Shown: positions 1 through 8,333 of the stretch, piece by piece
Numbering within the stretch: the first letter of the stretch is position 1
Layout: each line of letters begins with the position of its first letter
NCBI RefSeq assembly: GCF_003387165.1
Contig: NZ_QUMW01000009.1
Span: 186,001-250,000, forward strand
DNA length: 64,000 nt
From: Jeotgalicoccus halotolerans
GTDB taxonomy: Bacteria > Bacillota > Bacilli > Staphylococcales > Salinicoccaceae
Reading direction: 5' to 3'
Notes under the pieces: generated by a model
What the model saw: only the letters and a program-made list of their open reading frames with translations
Told to the model about the DNA's origin: nothing
The model's database searches: none
Position numbers and translations under genes: made by a program

Positions 1-2
1 CT

Positions 3-1160
3 CTTTATCTTGGAGACGATGTGCTCTTAAGAAGTGCCCGGGTAGGTGTGCCTGGAAAAGATGCATTTCTGCACAGCTATAAAAGGGCAGCAGAATATGG
101 TGTTCCTGAGGAGTTTTTAGACTATGTAAAAGAAGGCACTACAGGAGTAATTGCTACGCTCGATACGGGAAAACCCGGTCCGCATTTTGCAGCGAGATTT
201 GATATAGACGGCCTGCCGATTACAGAATCCGCGGATGAAGATCATATCCCGGAAAAGGGAGGTTTTAAATCTCTTCACGAAGGAGAAATGCATGCCTGCG
301 GGCATGATGGTCATATTACGACAGGTTTATTTTTAGCTGAGTATATCAATGCTGAAAAAGACAATCTTAAAGGCAGGTTTACGCTGATTTTTCAGCCTGC
401 GGAAGAAAGTGTGCGCGGGGCAAAATCAGTCGTCGAAAAAGGCTGGCTGGATGATGTTGATTATTTCTTTTCCGGTCATCTCGGCATTAGAAATCTGCCT
501 GTCGGGACTGTCAGCGCTGGAACGACCGATTTTCTGGCAAGTTCAAAATTCGATGTAAAGTTCACAGGAAAGTCAGCACATGCAGGTGTTGAACCTGATT
601 CAGGAAATAATTCTCTCCTTGCAGCTTCGGCCGCCGCTTTAAATTTAAATGCGATTGCACGTCACGGCAAGGGCAGAACGCGGATTAACACCGGTACACT
701 CAGTGCAGGGAGCGGCAGAAATGTCATTGCTGACACTGCATTTATGGAAATTGAAACGCGCGGAGAAACAACTGAACTTAATCATTATATGTACAATAAA
801 GCAAAAACAGTCATCCAGGCCGCTGCAGATATGTATGAAAATGAAGCGGAAATCATAGATATGGGTGAAGCACCGAATGCCGCATGTTCAAAAGAACTGA
901 TTGAAACAGTTAAAGAAGCGGTCAAACACAACAGCAAGATTACTGACTTGAAAGAAACACTGCCGCTTGGAGCTTCGGAAGATGTGACGATGATGATGGA
1001 ACGGGTTCTTAAAAAAAATGGCAAAGCGACTTATATGCTCTTTCCGTTTGCTTTAAAATACGGTCATCATCATCCGAAATTTGATTTGGATGAGAGCGTT
1101 TTACACGTTGCCGTATCAACATATATAGATATTGTGAACTGGCTGATGAAAAACGGCTAA
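3..1160 (+). CDS. M20-family amidohydrolase, AbgA-like (5' end outside window)
   Basis: This is a zinc-dependent M20 hydrolase of the aminobenzoyl-glutamate/aminoacyl-amino acid type, expected to be cytoplasmic and to cleave an N-acyl amino acid. The frame is open from base 3 and reads LYLGDD before the first possible start (GTG at 21), matching an internal part of the family, so the true start lies left of the window. Metal-site motifs are visible: HACGHDGH near the start of the visible part, PAEES, GHLG, and a C-terminal YGHHHPKFD. The dimerisation domain contains GKSAHAG. An AbgT-type transporter, which moves aminobenzoyl-glutamate in E. coli, lies about 39 kb away. The exact substrate cannot be told from sequence. 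Confidence 0.85.
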   Translation, partial: LYLGDDVLLRSARVGVPGKDAFLHSYKRAAEYGVPEEFLDYVKEGTTGVIATLDTGKPGPHFAARFDIDGLPITESADEDHIPEKGGFKSLHEGEMHACGHDGHITTGLFLAEYINAEKDNLKGRFTLIFQPAEESVRGAKSVVEKGWLDDVDYFFSGHLGIRNLPVGTVSAGTTDFLASSKFDVKFTGKSAHAGVEPDSGNNSLLAASAAALNLNAIARHGKGRTRINTGTLSAGSGRNVIADTAFMEIETRGETTELNHYMYNKAKTVIQAAADMYENEAEIIDMGEAPNAACSKELIETVKEAVKHNSKITDLKETLPLGASEDVTMMMERVLKKNGKATYMLFPFALKYGHHHPKFDLDESVLHVAVSTYIDIVNWLMKNG

Positions 1161-1279
1161 ATATTTAAATAATTAACCTGAATCAGTTGGACAATTTAAC
1201 AAATAATGTTATCTTAAAAATGCGGAAACAATTAAATAAGTTTTATATTTTTATCAAAAAACAAAGGAGAATTTATTTT

Positions 1280-2821
1280 ATGATACCGTACAAGCATGAA
1301 CCATTTACAGATTTCTCGTTAGACGAGAACAAAGAAGCATTAAACAAGGGGTTTGAAACAATTAAAAAAGATTTTGGATCGGATTATCCGTTGATCATTA
1401 ACGGTGAACGCATCTTTACTGATAAAAAACTGGAATCATATAACCCGGCTAAAAAATCAGAAATCATCGGCAACATGTCACAGGCTGGTGAAAAAGAAGC
1501 ACTGCAGGCAATGGAGGCTGCTAAAGAAACATTTAAAGAATGGAGAAAATCTTCATTTGAATTCCGTTCTGATGTATTGTTCAAAGCAGCTGCAATTGTA
1601 CGTAAAAGAAAATTCGAATTTACAGCAGTGCTTGTAAAAGAAGCCGGAAAACCATGGAAAGAAGCGGACGCAGATACTGCAGAAGCAATTGATTTCCTTG
1701 AATATTATGCAAGACAAAACCTTGAATTAAAAGACGGACGCAAAGTTGAATCACGTCCGGGTGAATTCAATAGATTTGATTACATTCCACTAGGCGTCGG
1801 CCTTGTTATTTCTCCATGGAACTTTGCGTTTGCAATCATGGCGGGTACGACATCGGCTGCGCTTGTAACAGGGAATACAGTATTACTAAAACCATCATCT
1901 AAAGCGTCGGTAATTGCTTACAAATTTATCGAAGTGCTCGAAGAAGCAGGTCTGCCTAAAGGCGTGGTCAACTTCATTCCAGGTTCAAGCCGTGAAATCG
2001 GTGATCTGCTGGTTGAACATAAAGATACTGCATTTGTATCGTTCACAGGTTCAAGAGATGTCGGTGTAAGCATTTATGAAAAAGCAGCCATCGTCCAGGA
2101 TGGGCAGGTTAACCTTAAACGTGTTATCGCTGAAATGGGCGGTAAAGATACTATCGTTGTTGACAGCACTGCAGATCTTGACCTTGCAGCAGACGCAATC
2201 GTTAAATCAGCATTCGCCTTCAGCGGACAGAAATGTTCAGCATGTTCACGCGTTATCGCCTTATCGGACATCCACGATGAATTACTTGAAAAAGTAGTGG
2301 AGAGAACGAACAAACTGACAATCGGCGACCCTGAAAATGACAATTACATGGGCCCTGTTATCGATGACGCTTCTGTTGAAAAAATTGAGAAGTATCTTGA
2401 AATCGGTAAAGAAGAAGGAGAACTTAAAGCTGGCGGCAAGATCGACAACGAAACAGGCCACTTCGTTCACCCGACAGTATTCGCAGGACTTAAGCATGAT
2501 GACCGTTTAATGCAGGAAGAAATTTTCGGGCCGGTAGTCGGTTTCGCAAAAGCGGATAACTTCACAGAAGCTATCGAATTTGCAAACGATACAGACTACG
2601 GTCTGACAGGTGCTGTTATTACTAAAAACAGAGAGCACATTGAAGAAGCACGCCGCGACTTCATGGTAGGTAACTTATACTTCAACCGCGACTGCACAGG
2701 TGCAATCGTCGGCTACCACCCATTCGGCGGATTCAAGATGTCAGGTACAGACTCTAAAGCAGGCGGACCGGATTACCTTCAGTTGCACATGCAAGGTAAA
2801 ACAACTTCAGAAATGCTTTAA
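1280..2821 (+). CDS. rocA: L-glutamate gamma-semialdehyde dehydrogenase (1-pyrroline-5-carboxylate dehydrogenase)
   Basis: It oxidises glutamate semialdehyde to glutamate with NAD+, the last step of proline and arginine catabolism, in the cytoplasm. The 513-residue product matches RocA in length. The catalytic cysteine sits in GQKCSACS (about residue 319) and the general-base glutamate in AEMGGKD (about residue 285); the fold motifs ISPWNF and FTGSRDVG are also present. The frame is open 31 codons further upstream, but the ATG at 1280 follows AAAGGAGA (1263-1270) at normal spacing and begins MIPYKHEPF as in RocA, so this start was chosen. It stands alone, with a strong terminator directly after it. 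Confidence 0.95.
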   Translation: MIPYKHEPFTDFSLDENKEALNKGFETIKKDFGSDYPLIINGERIFTDKKLESYNPAKKSEIIGNMSQAGEKEALQAMEAAKETFKEWRKSSFEFRSDVLFKAAAIVRKRKFEFTAVLVKEAGKPWKEADADTAEAIDFLEYYARQNLELKDGRKVESRPGEFNRFDYIPLGVGLVISPWNFAFAIMAGTTSAALVTGNTVLLKPSSKASVIAYKFIEVLEEAGLPKGVVNFIPGSSREIGDLLVEHKDTAFVSFTGSRDVGVSIYEKAAIVQDGQVNLKRVIAEMGGKDTIVVDSTADLDLAADAIVKSAFAFSGQKCSACSRVIALSDIHDELLEKVVERTNKLTIGDPENDNYMGPVIDDASVEKIEKYLEIGKEEGELKAGGKIDNETGHFVHPTVFAGLKHDDRLMQEEIFGPVVGFAKADNFTEAIEFANDTDYGLTGAVITKNREHIEEARRDFMVGNLYFNRDCTGAIVGYHPFGGFKMSGTDSKAGGPDYLQLHMQGKTTSEML

Positions 2822-2834
2822 GATATTAAATTTT

Positions 2835-2873
2835 AAGGATAATCAGTTCTATTTGAACTGGTTATCCTTTTTT
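2835..2873 (+). terminator. Rho-independent terminator of rocA
   Basis: A 15-bp nearly perfect stem (AAGGATAATCAGTTC with GAACTGGTTATCCTT, one G-T wobble) has a 5-nt loop and a T run. Confidence 0.9.
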
Positions 2874-2909
2874 ATTTGCATTTATTGAGGGTCTGGGACT
2901 TTGGATTGT

Positions 2910-3136
2910 CATGCCTATGCATCAGGCCATTCGTATACATGAGGTTCTGTCATGCCTATGCATCAAGGCATTCGTATACATGAGGCTCTGTCATGCCTAT
3001 GCATCAAGGCATTTGTATACATGAGGTTCTGTCATGCCTATGCATCAAGGCATTCGTATACATGAGGTTCTGTCATGCCTATGCATCAAGGCATTCGTAT
3101 ACATGAGGTTCTGTCATGCCTATGTATCAAGTCATG
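2910..3136. repeat. 41-bp tandem repeat, five full units and one truncated
   Basis: Units begin at 2910, 2951, 2992, 3033 and 3074, and a partial unit begins at 3115. The units are almost identical. Each carries a small inverted repeat, ATGCCT and AGGCAT around an 8-nt loop, plus the palindromes ATGCAT and GTATAC. The 41-bp period is not a multiple of three, so the block is not a protein repeat. The last partial unit runs directly into the coding sequence of the citrate transporter remnant and supplies its only ATG codons. Confidence 0.95.
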
Positions 3137-4258
3137 TTTATCTTTGCGATTCTTTTCTTTGGAATTATGCAGGATACAGGAATGTTTAATCCGCTTATTA
3201 CCAAAATGGTCAGGTTATCCCGGGGTAATGTTATTCTGGTTTCCATGGCTACGGTAATTATTGGGGCAATTGCTCACTTGGATGGTTCGGGTGCTTCGAC
3301 TTTCCTGATTACCATACCGGCTTTGCTGCCTTTATATAAAAAATTGAATATGAGTCCTTATATGCTCGTCATGCTAATCGGTATGAGCGCGAGTATTATG
3401 AATATGGTACCGTGGGGCGGACCGCTCGGACGAACTGCCGCGGTACTCGGTGTGGATTCCTCAGAATTATGGCAGCCGCTTATTCCGCTCCAGGCTGTGC
3501 TGATTGTACTGCTTATTGCTATGGGAGCACTGGTCGGCAGTTTGGAGAAAAAAAGACTCCTTAAAAATGGAACGCTGACTGAAGGAATCAATTTTGATAA
3601 TTTCAACGTGAAAGGTGACAGTAACAGTGAAGCAACATCTTTGGAAAGACCGAAACTTCTCTGGTTTAATCTTCTGCTCACACTTGCTGTGGTCGGTCTG
3701 CTGATGTCAGGGCTACTCCCTGCAGGGTTGATATTTATGCTGGCGGTAAGTATTGCCTTGCCGATAAACTACAGGAATATGGATTTGCAAATGGACCGTA
3801 TTAAAGCCCATGCACCAAGTGCTTTAATGATGGCAGCGATTATTCTGGCAGCAGGATCCTTCCTTGGCATCCTCGGGAACACAGGGATGCTTGATTCACT
3901 TGCAGAAGACATGGTAGTTATACTCCCTGCCTTCCTCGTGCCGTTTCTGCATTATATTATCGGTTTCTTTGGTGCACCGCTGGAACTGGTACTTAATACA
4001 GATGCATATTATTTTGCTCTCCTTCCAGTAGTAGAGCAGATTGTATCGACTCACGGTGTTGACAGTATTACCGCAGCTTACTCTATTATGATCGGAAATG
4101 TTATCGGAACCTTCATCAGTCCGTTTTCTCCGCCCTTATGGCTGGCTGTCGGACTGGCAGGAATTGAGATGGGGCGTTATATAAAATATGCTATCTTCTG
4201 GGTTTGGGGATTCAGTGTCCTTGCAATGGTGGCAGCGTTTGTAATGGGAATTATTTAA
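3116..4258 (+). pseudogene. CitMHS-family citrate/metal-citrate transporter, 5'-truncated
   Basis: From residue 7 onward the product reads as a CitMHS secondary transporter of citrate complexed with a divalent metal, an inner-membrane protein with many hydrophobic segments (FIFAILFFGIM, HLDGSGASTFLITIPALLP, MNMVPWGGPLGR). Family members are roughly 60 residues longer at the N-terminus, with the first membrane segments ahead of FIFAILFFGIM; here that part is missing. The 41-bp tandem repeat abuts at this point, the in-frame ATG codons lie in the last repeat unit, and no Shine-Dalgarno sequence precedes them. The rest of the frame is intact. I infer a recent 5' deletion or replacement. A functional shortened protein cannot be excluded. 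Confidence 0.75.
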
Positions 4259-4274
4259 TACTTAATAATCAAAG

Positions 4275-4307
4275 CAGTATGAACTCTTAGGAGGTCATGC
4301 TGTTTTT
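4275..4307 (+). terminator. Terminator after the citrate transporter remnant
   Basis: CAGTATGA pairs with TCATGCTG (one wobble) around a 12-nt loop, followed by five Ts. Confidence 0.6.
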
Positions 4308-4358
4308 AATTAGTTAATTATAAGCTTGAAAAGATTGAGCAGTTAGAGGATAACTGAA

Positions 4359-4757
4359 GTGAAAATTGCTGCACACTGGAGTGGTAATATGGAGAATACG
4401 GATGATTTAAGCATTACTGTCAAACGCCGAACCTGGTTTTTACGAATGACGACACCCGTAAAGATTCAATTTAATGGAAGACTAATAGGAACCGTTGAAT
4501 CTTTTAAAGAGAAGGAGATGGAGTCAAAGGCTAATATTAAAGCCGGCGACAGTATACTGATAAAAGATACACTGTTCGGTAAAACTGCAAATATTCTTTT
4601 GGCAGTATGGACTGTTATATTTTTAAGTAATCCTATAGTGTCAGCTCTGTCTGATCCAAATACAGAACCATTTATACCAGTGACCGGTCTGGTTATTTTA
4701 ATAATATACCTCGTCATATGTACTGTTTCTATTTTTTGCGGCAATATAAAATTGTGA
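4359..4757 (+). CDS. Hypothetical membrane protein, 132 aa
   Basis: I do not recognise the family. The start is GTG at 4359, eight bases after GAGGA (4346-4350). The N-terminal about 85 residues are soluble-looking and beta-rich, with a segment PVKIQFNGRLIGTVES resembling a small beta-sandwich or PEGA-like stretch. The C-terminal part has two hydrophobic segments (about 76-95 and 105-127), so the N-terminal domain is probably anchored at the membrane. It lies between two terminators or promoters and is probably a single-gene unit. No function can be inferred. Confidence 0.65.
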   Translation: MKIAAHWSGNMENTDDLSITVKRRTWFLRMTTPVKIQFNGRLIGTVESFKEKEMESKANIKAGDSILIKDTLFGKTANILLAVWTVIFLSNPIVSALSDPNTEPFIPVTGLVILIIYLVICTVSIFCGNIKL

Positions 4758-4850
4758 TAGAACCAAAGATATAAGGACGAAATTCTAAAAAATACTCAAA
4801 ATGGTGGATTGAGACGTTCCAACTTGTTCAAAATTTCCATTAAATGTTTA

Positions 4851-4878
4851 TTCACAGATGCTTTTTATCACGTATAAT
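4851..4878 (+). promoter_or_regulatory. Predicted sigma-A promoter for the membrane nuclease gene
   Basis: -35 TTCACA (4851-4856), a 16-bp spacer and a perfect -10 TATAAT (4873-4878), about 35 bp upstream of the ATG. Confidence 0.65.
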
Positions 4879-4912
4879 AAAGAGATATGAATATTAATGG
4901 AGAGTAGACAAA

Positions 4913-6259
4913 ATGAGTATTATATTCGGTTTTTTGATTTTTATTTCAACAATTTCTACAGCGGTCTTGTTTGGACTTGCGATGCACGGGCACTGGACTG
5001 ATAAGGATCAGAGCGGATCTTTTTGGAAACCGGTATTTGTGCTGCTGGCTGTGTCCGGCATTCTGATGATTAACCGTGCGCTGATTGTAGACGGCGCGAC
5101 GATTAATGAAGCATTTTTAATTCTATGGGTTATGGTGTCAATCGCGATGTTTATATCGATGGCATCAAGCCGTTTTTATAAATTAAAGTACAAGGAAAAA
5201 GGAAAATTCAGTAAAATTTCACGCAACGCATTTATTCTCGGTTTTATAATATTTCTTTTATTTGTATTTACCTTGCCGGGAACAAATGTTGAAGAAGGAG
5301 CAGCTGCTACTGAGTCAGAAACTGTAGAGAAAGCTAAGGATATCGTCCAGGATAATGAAGCAGGCACTGAAGCAGAAAAAGAGGCGGAAGAACAACGTTT
5401 GACTGCTGAAAAAGAGAAAGAGGAAGCGGCCAAGGAAAAAGCTCAGGCTGAACAAGAAGAACGTGAAAAGGCTGAGAGAGAAGCTGCAGAGAAAGAGCAG
5501 GCGGAGAAAGAAAAAGAAGAAAAACTTGCTGCTGAAAAGACGGCTAAGGAGAAAGAAGAGAAACAGAAAGCTGAAAAAGAGAAGCAGGAGAAAGAGAAAG
5601 ACTCTGCTGCCAAGGATGGTCTCGCGGAAGTAGAACTTTATCGTGTAGTCGATGGTGATACTGTTCACGTTCTGGACAGCGACAACAATACATTGAAGTT
5701 AAGACTTCTCTTGATTGATACACCGGAAACGGTTCACCCGAACAAGCCTGTAGAACCATTTGGTCCTGAAGCTTCGGCGAGAATGACGGAGCTTATGAAC
5801 AATGCAGAAGAGCTGTATATTGAGTATGACGAAGGGGCTAAGACGGATCATTACGGCAGATATCTTGTGTACCTGTATGCTGATGGCGTAAACGTGCACG
5901 AAGTGCTGCTGGAAGAAGGACTTGCGAGGGTCGGTTATATTTATGAACAGCAGCGCTATCTGTCAGAATTCCGGGAGAAAGAGCAGTATGCAAAAGATAA
6001 CCAGCTTGGCATCTGGTCAATTCCCGGCTACGTAAACGAGGACGGCGAAGGTTTTAACAGTGAAGAGGAAGAAATTGCTGCTGAAGCGGAACCTGAGATT
6101 AACACGGAGCAAAATGCAGAAAGTGCTTCAGGTACTTCATATAACTTCGCCAACTGTACCGAATTAAGAACTGTGTTTCCGGAAGGCGTAGGAAGTGACC
6201 ATTCTGCTTACCAGCCGAAAATGGACAAAGATAAAGATAACTGGGCGTGTGAAAATTAA
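4913..6259 (+). CDS. Membrane-anchored thermonuclease (SNase domain) with Excalibur domain
   Basis: A phosphodiesterase of the staphylococcal-nuclease family, probably acting on DNA/RNA at the cell surface with Ca2+. Domain order: four membrane segments (about 3-24, 40-57, 66-86, 105-122), a long Glu/Lys/Ala-rich coiled-coil linker (about 125-235), the SNase domain (about 240-370) and a C-terminal Excalibur motif (about 408-448, with FANCTELR and ending DKDNWACEN). The nuclease residues are present: Arg264 and Asp269 in LRLLLIDTPE, Glu286 in GPEAS, Arg316 in DHYGRY. Secreted SNases are much shorter; this anchored architecture with an acidic Ca-binding-like tail is unusual but intact. ATG at 4913 follows GGAGAG. 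Confidence 0.9.
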   Translation: MSIIFGFLIFISTISTAVLFGLAMHGHWTDKDQSGSFWKPVFVLLAVSGILMINRALIVDGATINEAFLILWVMVSIAMFISMASSRFYKLKYKEKGKFSKISRNAFILGFIIFLLFVFTLPGTNVEEGAAATESETVEKAKDIVQDNEAGTEAEKEAEEQRLTAEKEKEEAAKEKAQAEQEEREKAEREAAEKEQAEKEKEEKLAAEKTAKEKEEKQKAEKEKQEKEKDSAAKDGLAEVELYRVVDGDTVHVLDSDNNTLKLRLLLIDTPETVHPNKPVEPFGPEASARMTELMNNAEELYIEYDEGAKTDHYGRYLVYLYADGVNVHEVLLEEGLARVGYIYEQQRYLSEFREKEQYAKDNQLGIWSIPGYVNEDGEGFNSEEEEIAAEAEPEINTEQNAESASGTSYNFANCTELRTVFPEGVGSDHSAYQPKMDKDKDNWACEN

Positions 6260-6277
6260 AGATATTTCTAATTTAGG

Positions 6278-6423
6278 TTGGCTTATTGGTCAGACCATGG
6301 TATATTAAGAGTGTAGTTTTTAAGGCAAAGTTTAAATAGTTTCTCTTCATTATTTGAAAAAACTCTTTTAAATGTTTAAAACTGCAAAAATAACACGTGC
6401 ATAAGCACAAGGAGGTTTTTTCA
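6278..6423 (+). promoter_or_regulatory. Promoter and long 5' leader of the cold-shock gene
   Basis: -35 TTGGCT (6278-6283), a 17-bp spacer and -10 TATATT (6301-6306) predict a transcript with roughly 110 nt of untranslated leader before the ATG. Long structured leaders are typical of cspA-type genes, where they control stability and translation by temperature. The leader structure itself was not folded here. Confidence 0.6.
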
Positions 6424-6624
6424 ATGAATGAAGGAACTGTAAAATGGTTTAACGGAGAAAAAGGTTTTGGTTTCATCGAGCAAGAAGCAGGAGACGACGT
6501 GTTCGTACACTTCTCAGCTATCCAAGGTGAAGGATACAAAACTTTAGAAGAAGGTCAAAAAGTTACTTTTGAAATCGAAGAAGGACAACGCGGACCACAA
6601 GCTGTCAACGTTGCAACTGTTTAA
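6424..6624 (+). CDS. cspA: Cold-shock protein (CspA family)
   Basis: A 66-residue single cold-shock domain that binds single-stranded RNA/DNA and acts as an RNA chaperone. Both nucleic-acid-binding motifs are visible: KGFGFIE (RNP1) and DVFVHF (RNP2), preceded by VKWFN. The frame is open nine codons upstream, but AAGGAGG (6410-6416) places the start at the ATG at 6424, giving the family-standard length. It is monocistronic, with its own promoter and terminator. Confidence 0.95.
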   Translation: MNEGTVKWFNGEKGFGFIEQEAGDDVFVHFSAIQGEGYKTLEEGQKVTFEIEEGQRGPQAVNVATV

Positions 6625-6642
6625 TAAATAGTTTAATTTTTT

Positions 6643-6671
6643 AGAGAGACACCTCAGGGTGTCTCTTTTTT
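6643..6671 (+). terminator. Terminator of the cold-shock gene
   Basis: AGAGAGACACC pairs with GGGTGTCTCT around a TCA loop, followed by a T run. Confidence 0.9.
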
Positions 6672-6876
6672 GGTTTCTATATTTATATGGTTACCTTGAT
6701 AAGAAATAGATTTATGTTAATTTTTTGCGGTTTTTCTCCTCTGCTTGTGATAAGTTGTTGCACATTGTCAAAGACACGGTGACGGGATGGAACTGTTAAA
6801 GTATGATATTAAATCACCGTCGTCGTCCAGCTCTCCAATCACTCACACCAAAATCTCAAAATACCCATTTAAAATA

Positions 6877-6915
6877 CAAAAAAACCCGAAACCATTTAAT
6901 AATGATTTCGGATTT
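6877..6915 (-). terminator. Terminator of rpsD
   Basis: Read on the minus strand, AATCCGAAATCATT pairs with AAATGGTTTCGGGTT (wobbles included) and is followed by a T run. The roughly 200 bp to its right end of the cold-shock terminator (6672-6876) shows no convincing gene. Confidence 0.85.
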
Positions 6916-6925
6916 CTCAAACTTA

Positions 6926-7528
6926 TTATCTTGAGTAGAATTCAACGATTAACTGTTCGTTAATGTCGGCGTTTAATTCACTGCGTTCTGGCAGTCTGTC
7001 GAAAGTAACTTCTAAGTTATCTTTGTTGAATGTTAAGTACTCAGGTGTGAAGTTGCTTAATTCAACAGCTTCAGCAATGATATCAAGGTTACGTGATTTT
7101 TCACGCACTCCGATAACCTGACCTGGTTTAACGATAAATGAAGGGATGTCTACACGTTTGCCATCCACAGTGATGTGACCGTGGTTAACTAACTGACGTG
7201 CTTGACGCTGTGTGCGGGCAAGTCCTGAAGCACGAACGATTGCGTCTAATCTAGTCGCAAGCAAGATCATGAAGTTCTCACCGTGAACACCTTTCATTTT
7301 ACCTGAACGGTCGAATAAAGTGCGGAATTGACGTTCGTTAATTCCATACATGTAACGGAGTTTTTGTTTCTCCTGTAATTGCATACCGTACTCTGATAAT
7401 TTAATTCTTTGTGTTGGACCGTGCTGACCCGGCGGGTACGGACGACGTTCCAATTCTTTGCCTGTGCCAGTCAGGGAAATTCCTAAGCGGCGTGATTTTT
7501 TCCAGATTGAACCTGTAAAACGAGCCAT
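6926..7528 (-). CDS. rpsD: 30S ribosomal protein S4
   Basis: Primary 16S rRNA-binding protein that nucleates 30S assembly; in Firmicutes it also represses its own mRNA. The product is 200 residues, the usual length, beginning [16 protein letters not shown], with the S4 RNA-binding domain around residues 90-155 ([19 protein letters not shown] and the following beta strands). The frame extends 49 codons further upstream, but that part is the untranslated leader; the ATG at 7528 follows AGGAGG. Monocistronic with its own leader, promoter and terminator, as in Bacillus. Confidence 0.98.
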   Translation of the reverse strand: MARFTGSIWKKSRRLGISLTGTGKELERRPYPPGQHGPTQRIKLSEYGMQLQEKQKLRYMYGINERQFRTLFDRSGKMKGVHGENFMILLATRLDAIVRASGLARTQRQARQLVNHGHITVDGKRVDIPSFIVKPGQVIGVREKSRNLDIIAEAVELSNFTPEYLTFNKDNLEVTFDRLPERSELNADINEQLIVEFYSR

Positions 7529-7709
7529 AATTAGCTCCTCCTTATGTTTTATAATATATGCAAAAAACATCATAAGGGAATAATCTCCTGCGAGGGTATA
7601 CGATTTAAAGTGCCTTCGCCTCATAGCATTGGTTACGCAGCACACCAACCGCGGGGACCGCATACTTACTTGCAATGATTATCCGCTACTTATACTGTTC
7701 ATTTACACA
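7529..7709 (-). promoter_or_regulatory. S4 (RpsD) autoregulatory mRNA leader
   Basis: About 180 nt of non-coding leader lies between the predicted transcription start and rpsD. On the minus strand it holds G+C-rich complementary segments, including GCGGTTGGTGTGCTGCG and GTAACCAATGC (GGTTGG can pair with the following CCAA). Its position and composition match the Firmicutes S4 leader, to which free S4 binds. A covariance-model search would settle it. Confidence 0.7.
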
Positions 7710-7716
7710 ATAATTC

Positions 7717-7745
7717 ATTTTACACTCTTCGTTCCCAACTGTCAA
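7717..7745 (-). promoter_or_regulatory. rpsD promoter
   Basis: Perfect -35 TTGACA (7745-7740), a 17-bp spacer and -10 TAAAAT (7722-7717) on the minus strand. The -35 box touches the stop codon of the upstream gene. Confidence 0.85.
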
Positions 7746-7747
7746 CG

Positions 7748-8218
7748 TTAAATATAGTCTATCAGTGTATCAACAAAGGCTTTTAAGCCGTTGCGGTCTT
7801 CTTCTGTGAAACGTTCGTAAATCGGCGCATCAATATCGAGCACTCCGATGCCTTTGCCGTCTTTGTACAGCGGCAGAACGATTTCGGATTTGCTGTTTGC
7901 GTCGCAGGCGATGTGACCAGGGAATTCATTTACATCATCCACGATAAAAATATCGTTGCCGCGGAAAGCTGTACCGCATACGCCTTTGCCGTTTTCAATG
8001 CGTACGCATGCAGGGAGCCCCTGGAACGGTCCGAGTACTAATTCATTCGTTTTTTCTTCATATAAGTAGAAACCGACCCAGTTAATATCTTTAAGGAAAT
8101 AATTTAAAAGGCTGGATGCGTTTGACAGATTCGCAATTCTGTCCGTTTCATCTTCGATAAGACTTTTCAGCATTTTGTTGAGTGTCTCGTAATCTTTAAT
8201 TTCAATATTAGTAAACAT
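7748..8218 (-). CDS. msrC: Free methionine-(R)-sulfoxide reductase, GAF-domain (YtsP-like)
   Basis: A 156-residue single-GAF protein. The family reduces free methionine-(R)-sulfoxide and helps oxidative-stress repair in the cytoplasm. The three conserved cysteines are present: Cys71 (PACVRI), Cys81 (GVCGTA) and Cys105 (HIACD). WVGFYLY and the end GVLDIDAP..RFTEED are family hallmarks. It lies immediately upstream of rpsD, divergent from ezrA, the same neighbourhood as in Bacillus. Confidence 0.9.
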   Translation of the reverse strand: MFTNIEIKDYETLNKMLKSLIEDETDRIANLSNASSLLNYFLKDINWVGFYLYEEKTNELVLGPFQGLPACVRIENGKGVCGTAFRGNDIFIVDDVNEFPGHIACDANSKSEIVLPLYKDGKGIGVLDIDAPIYERFTEEDRNGLKAFVDTLIDYI

Positions 8219-8333
8219 ATTATGCCTCCGTGCGTTTTATGTATATTGGTGATTTTAAAGAATTATACATTTATATGTTTTGCAACGCAACGTTTTGAGC
8301 TATAATTGAGTATATATCTAGGAGGTAAAGTGT

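Noticed and set aside
2910-3136. 41-bp array as a CRISPR or a protein-coding repeat
   Set aside because: No spacers, and the period breaks the reading frame.
3075-3257. 60-codon frame starting in the 41-bp repeat
   Set aside because: It overlaps the transporter in another frame, has no ribosome-binding site, and its sequence is only repeat plus shadow.
5315-5668. Phe/Leu-rich frame on the minus strand in the nuclease gene
   Set aside because: It is the mirror of the EK-rich stalk coding sequence, a compositional shadow.
6672-6876. Resemblance of CACCGTCGTCGTCC here to GCCGTCGTCCTCGG near 12675, as a possible shared element
   Set aside because: The match is short and the flanks do not align convincingly; no structure common to both could be drawn.
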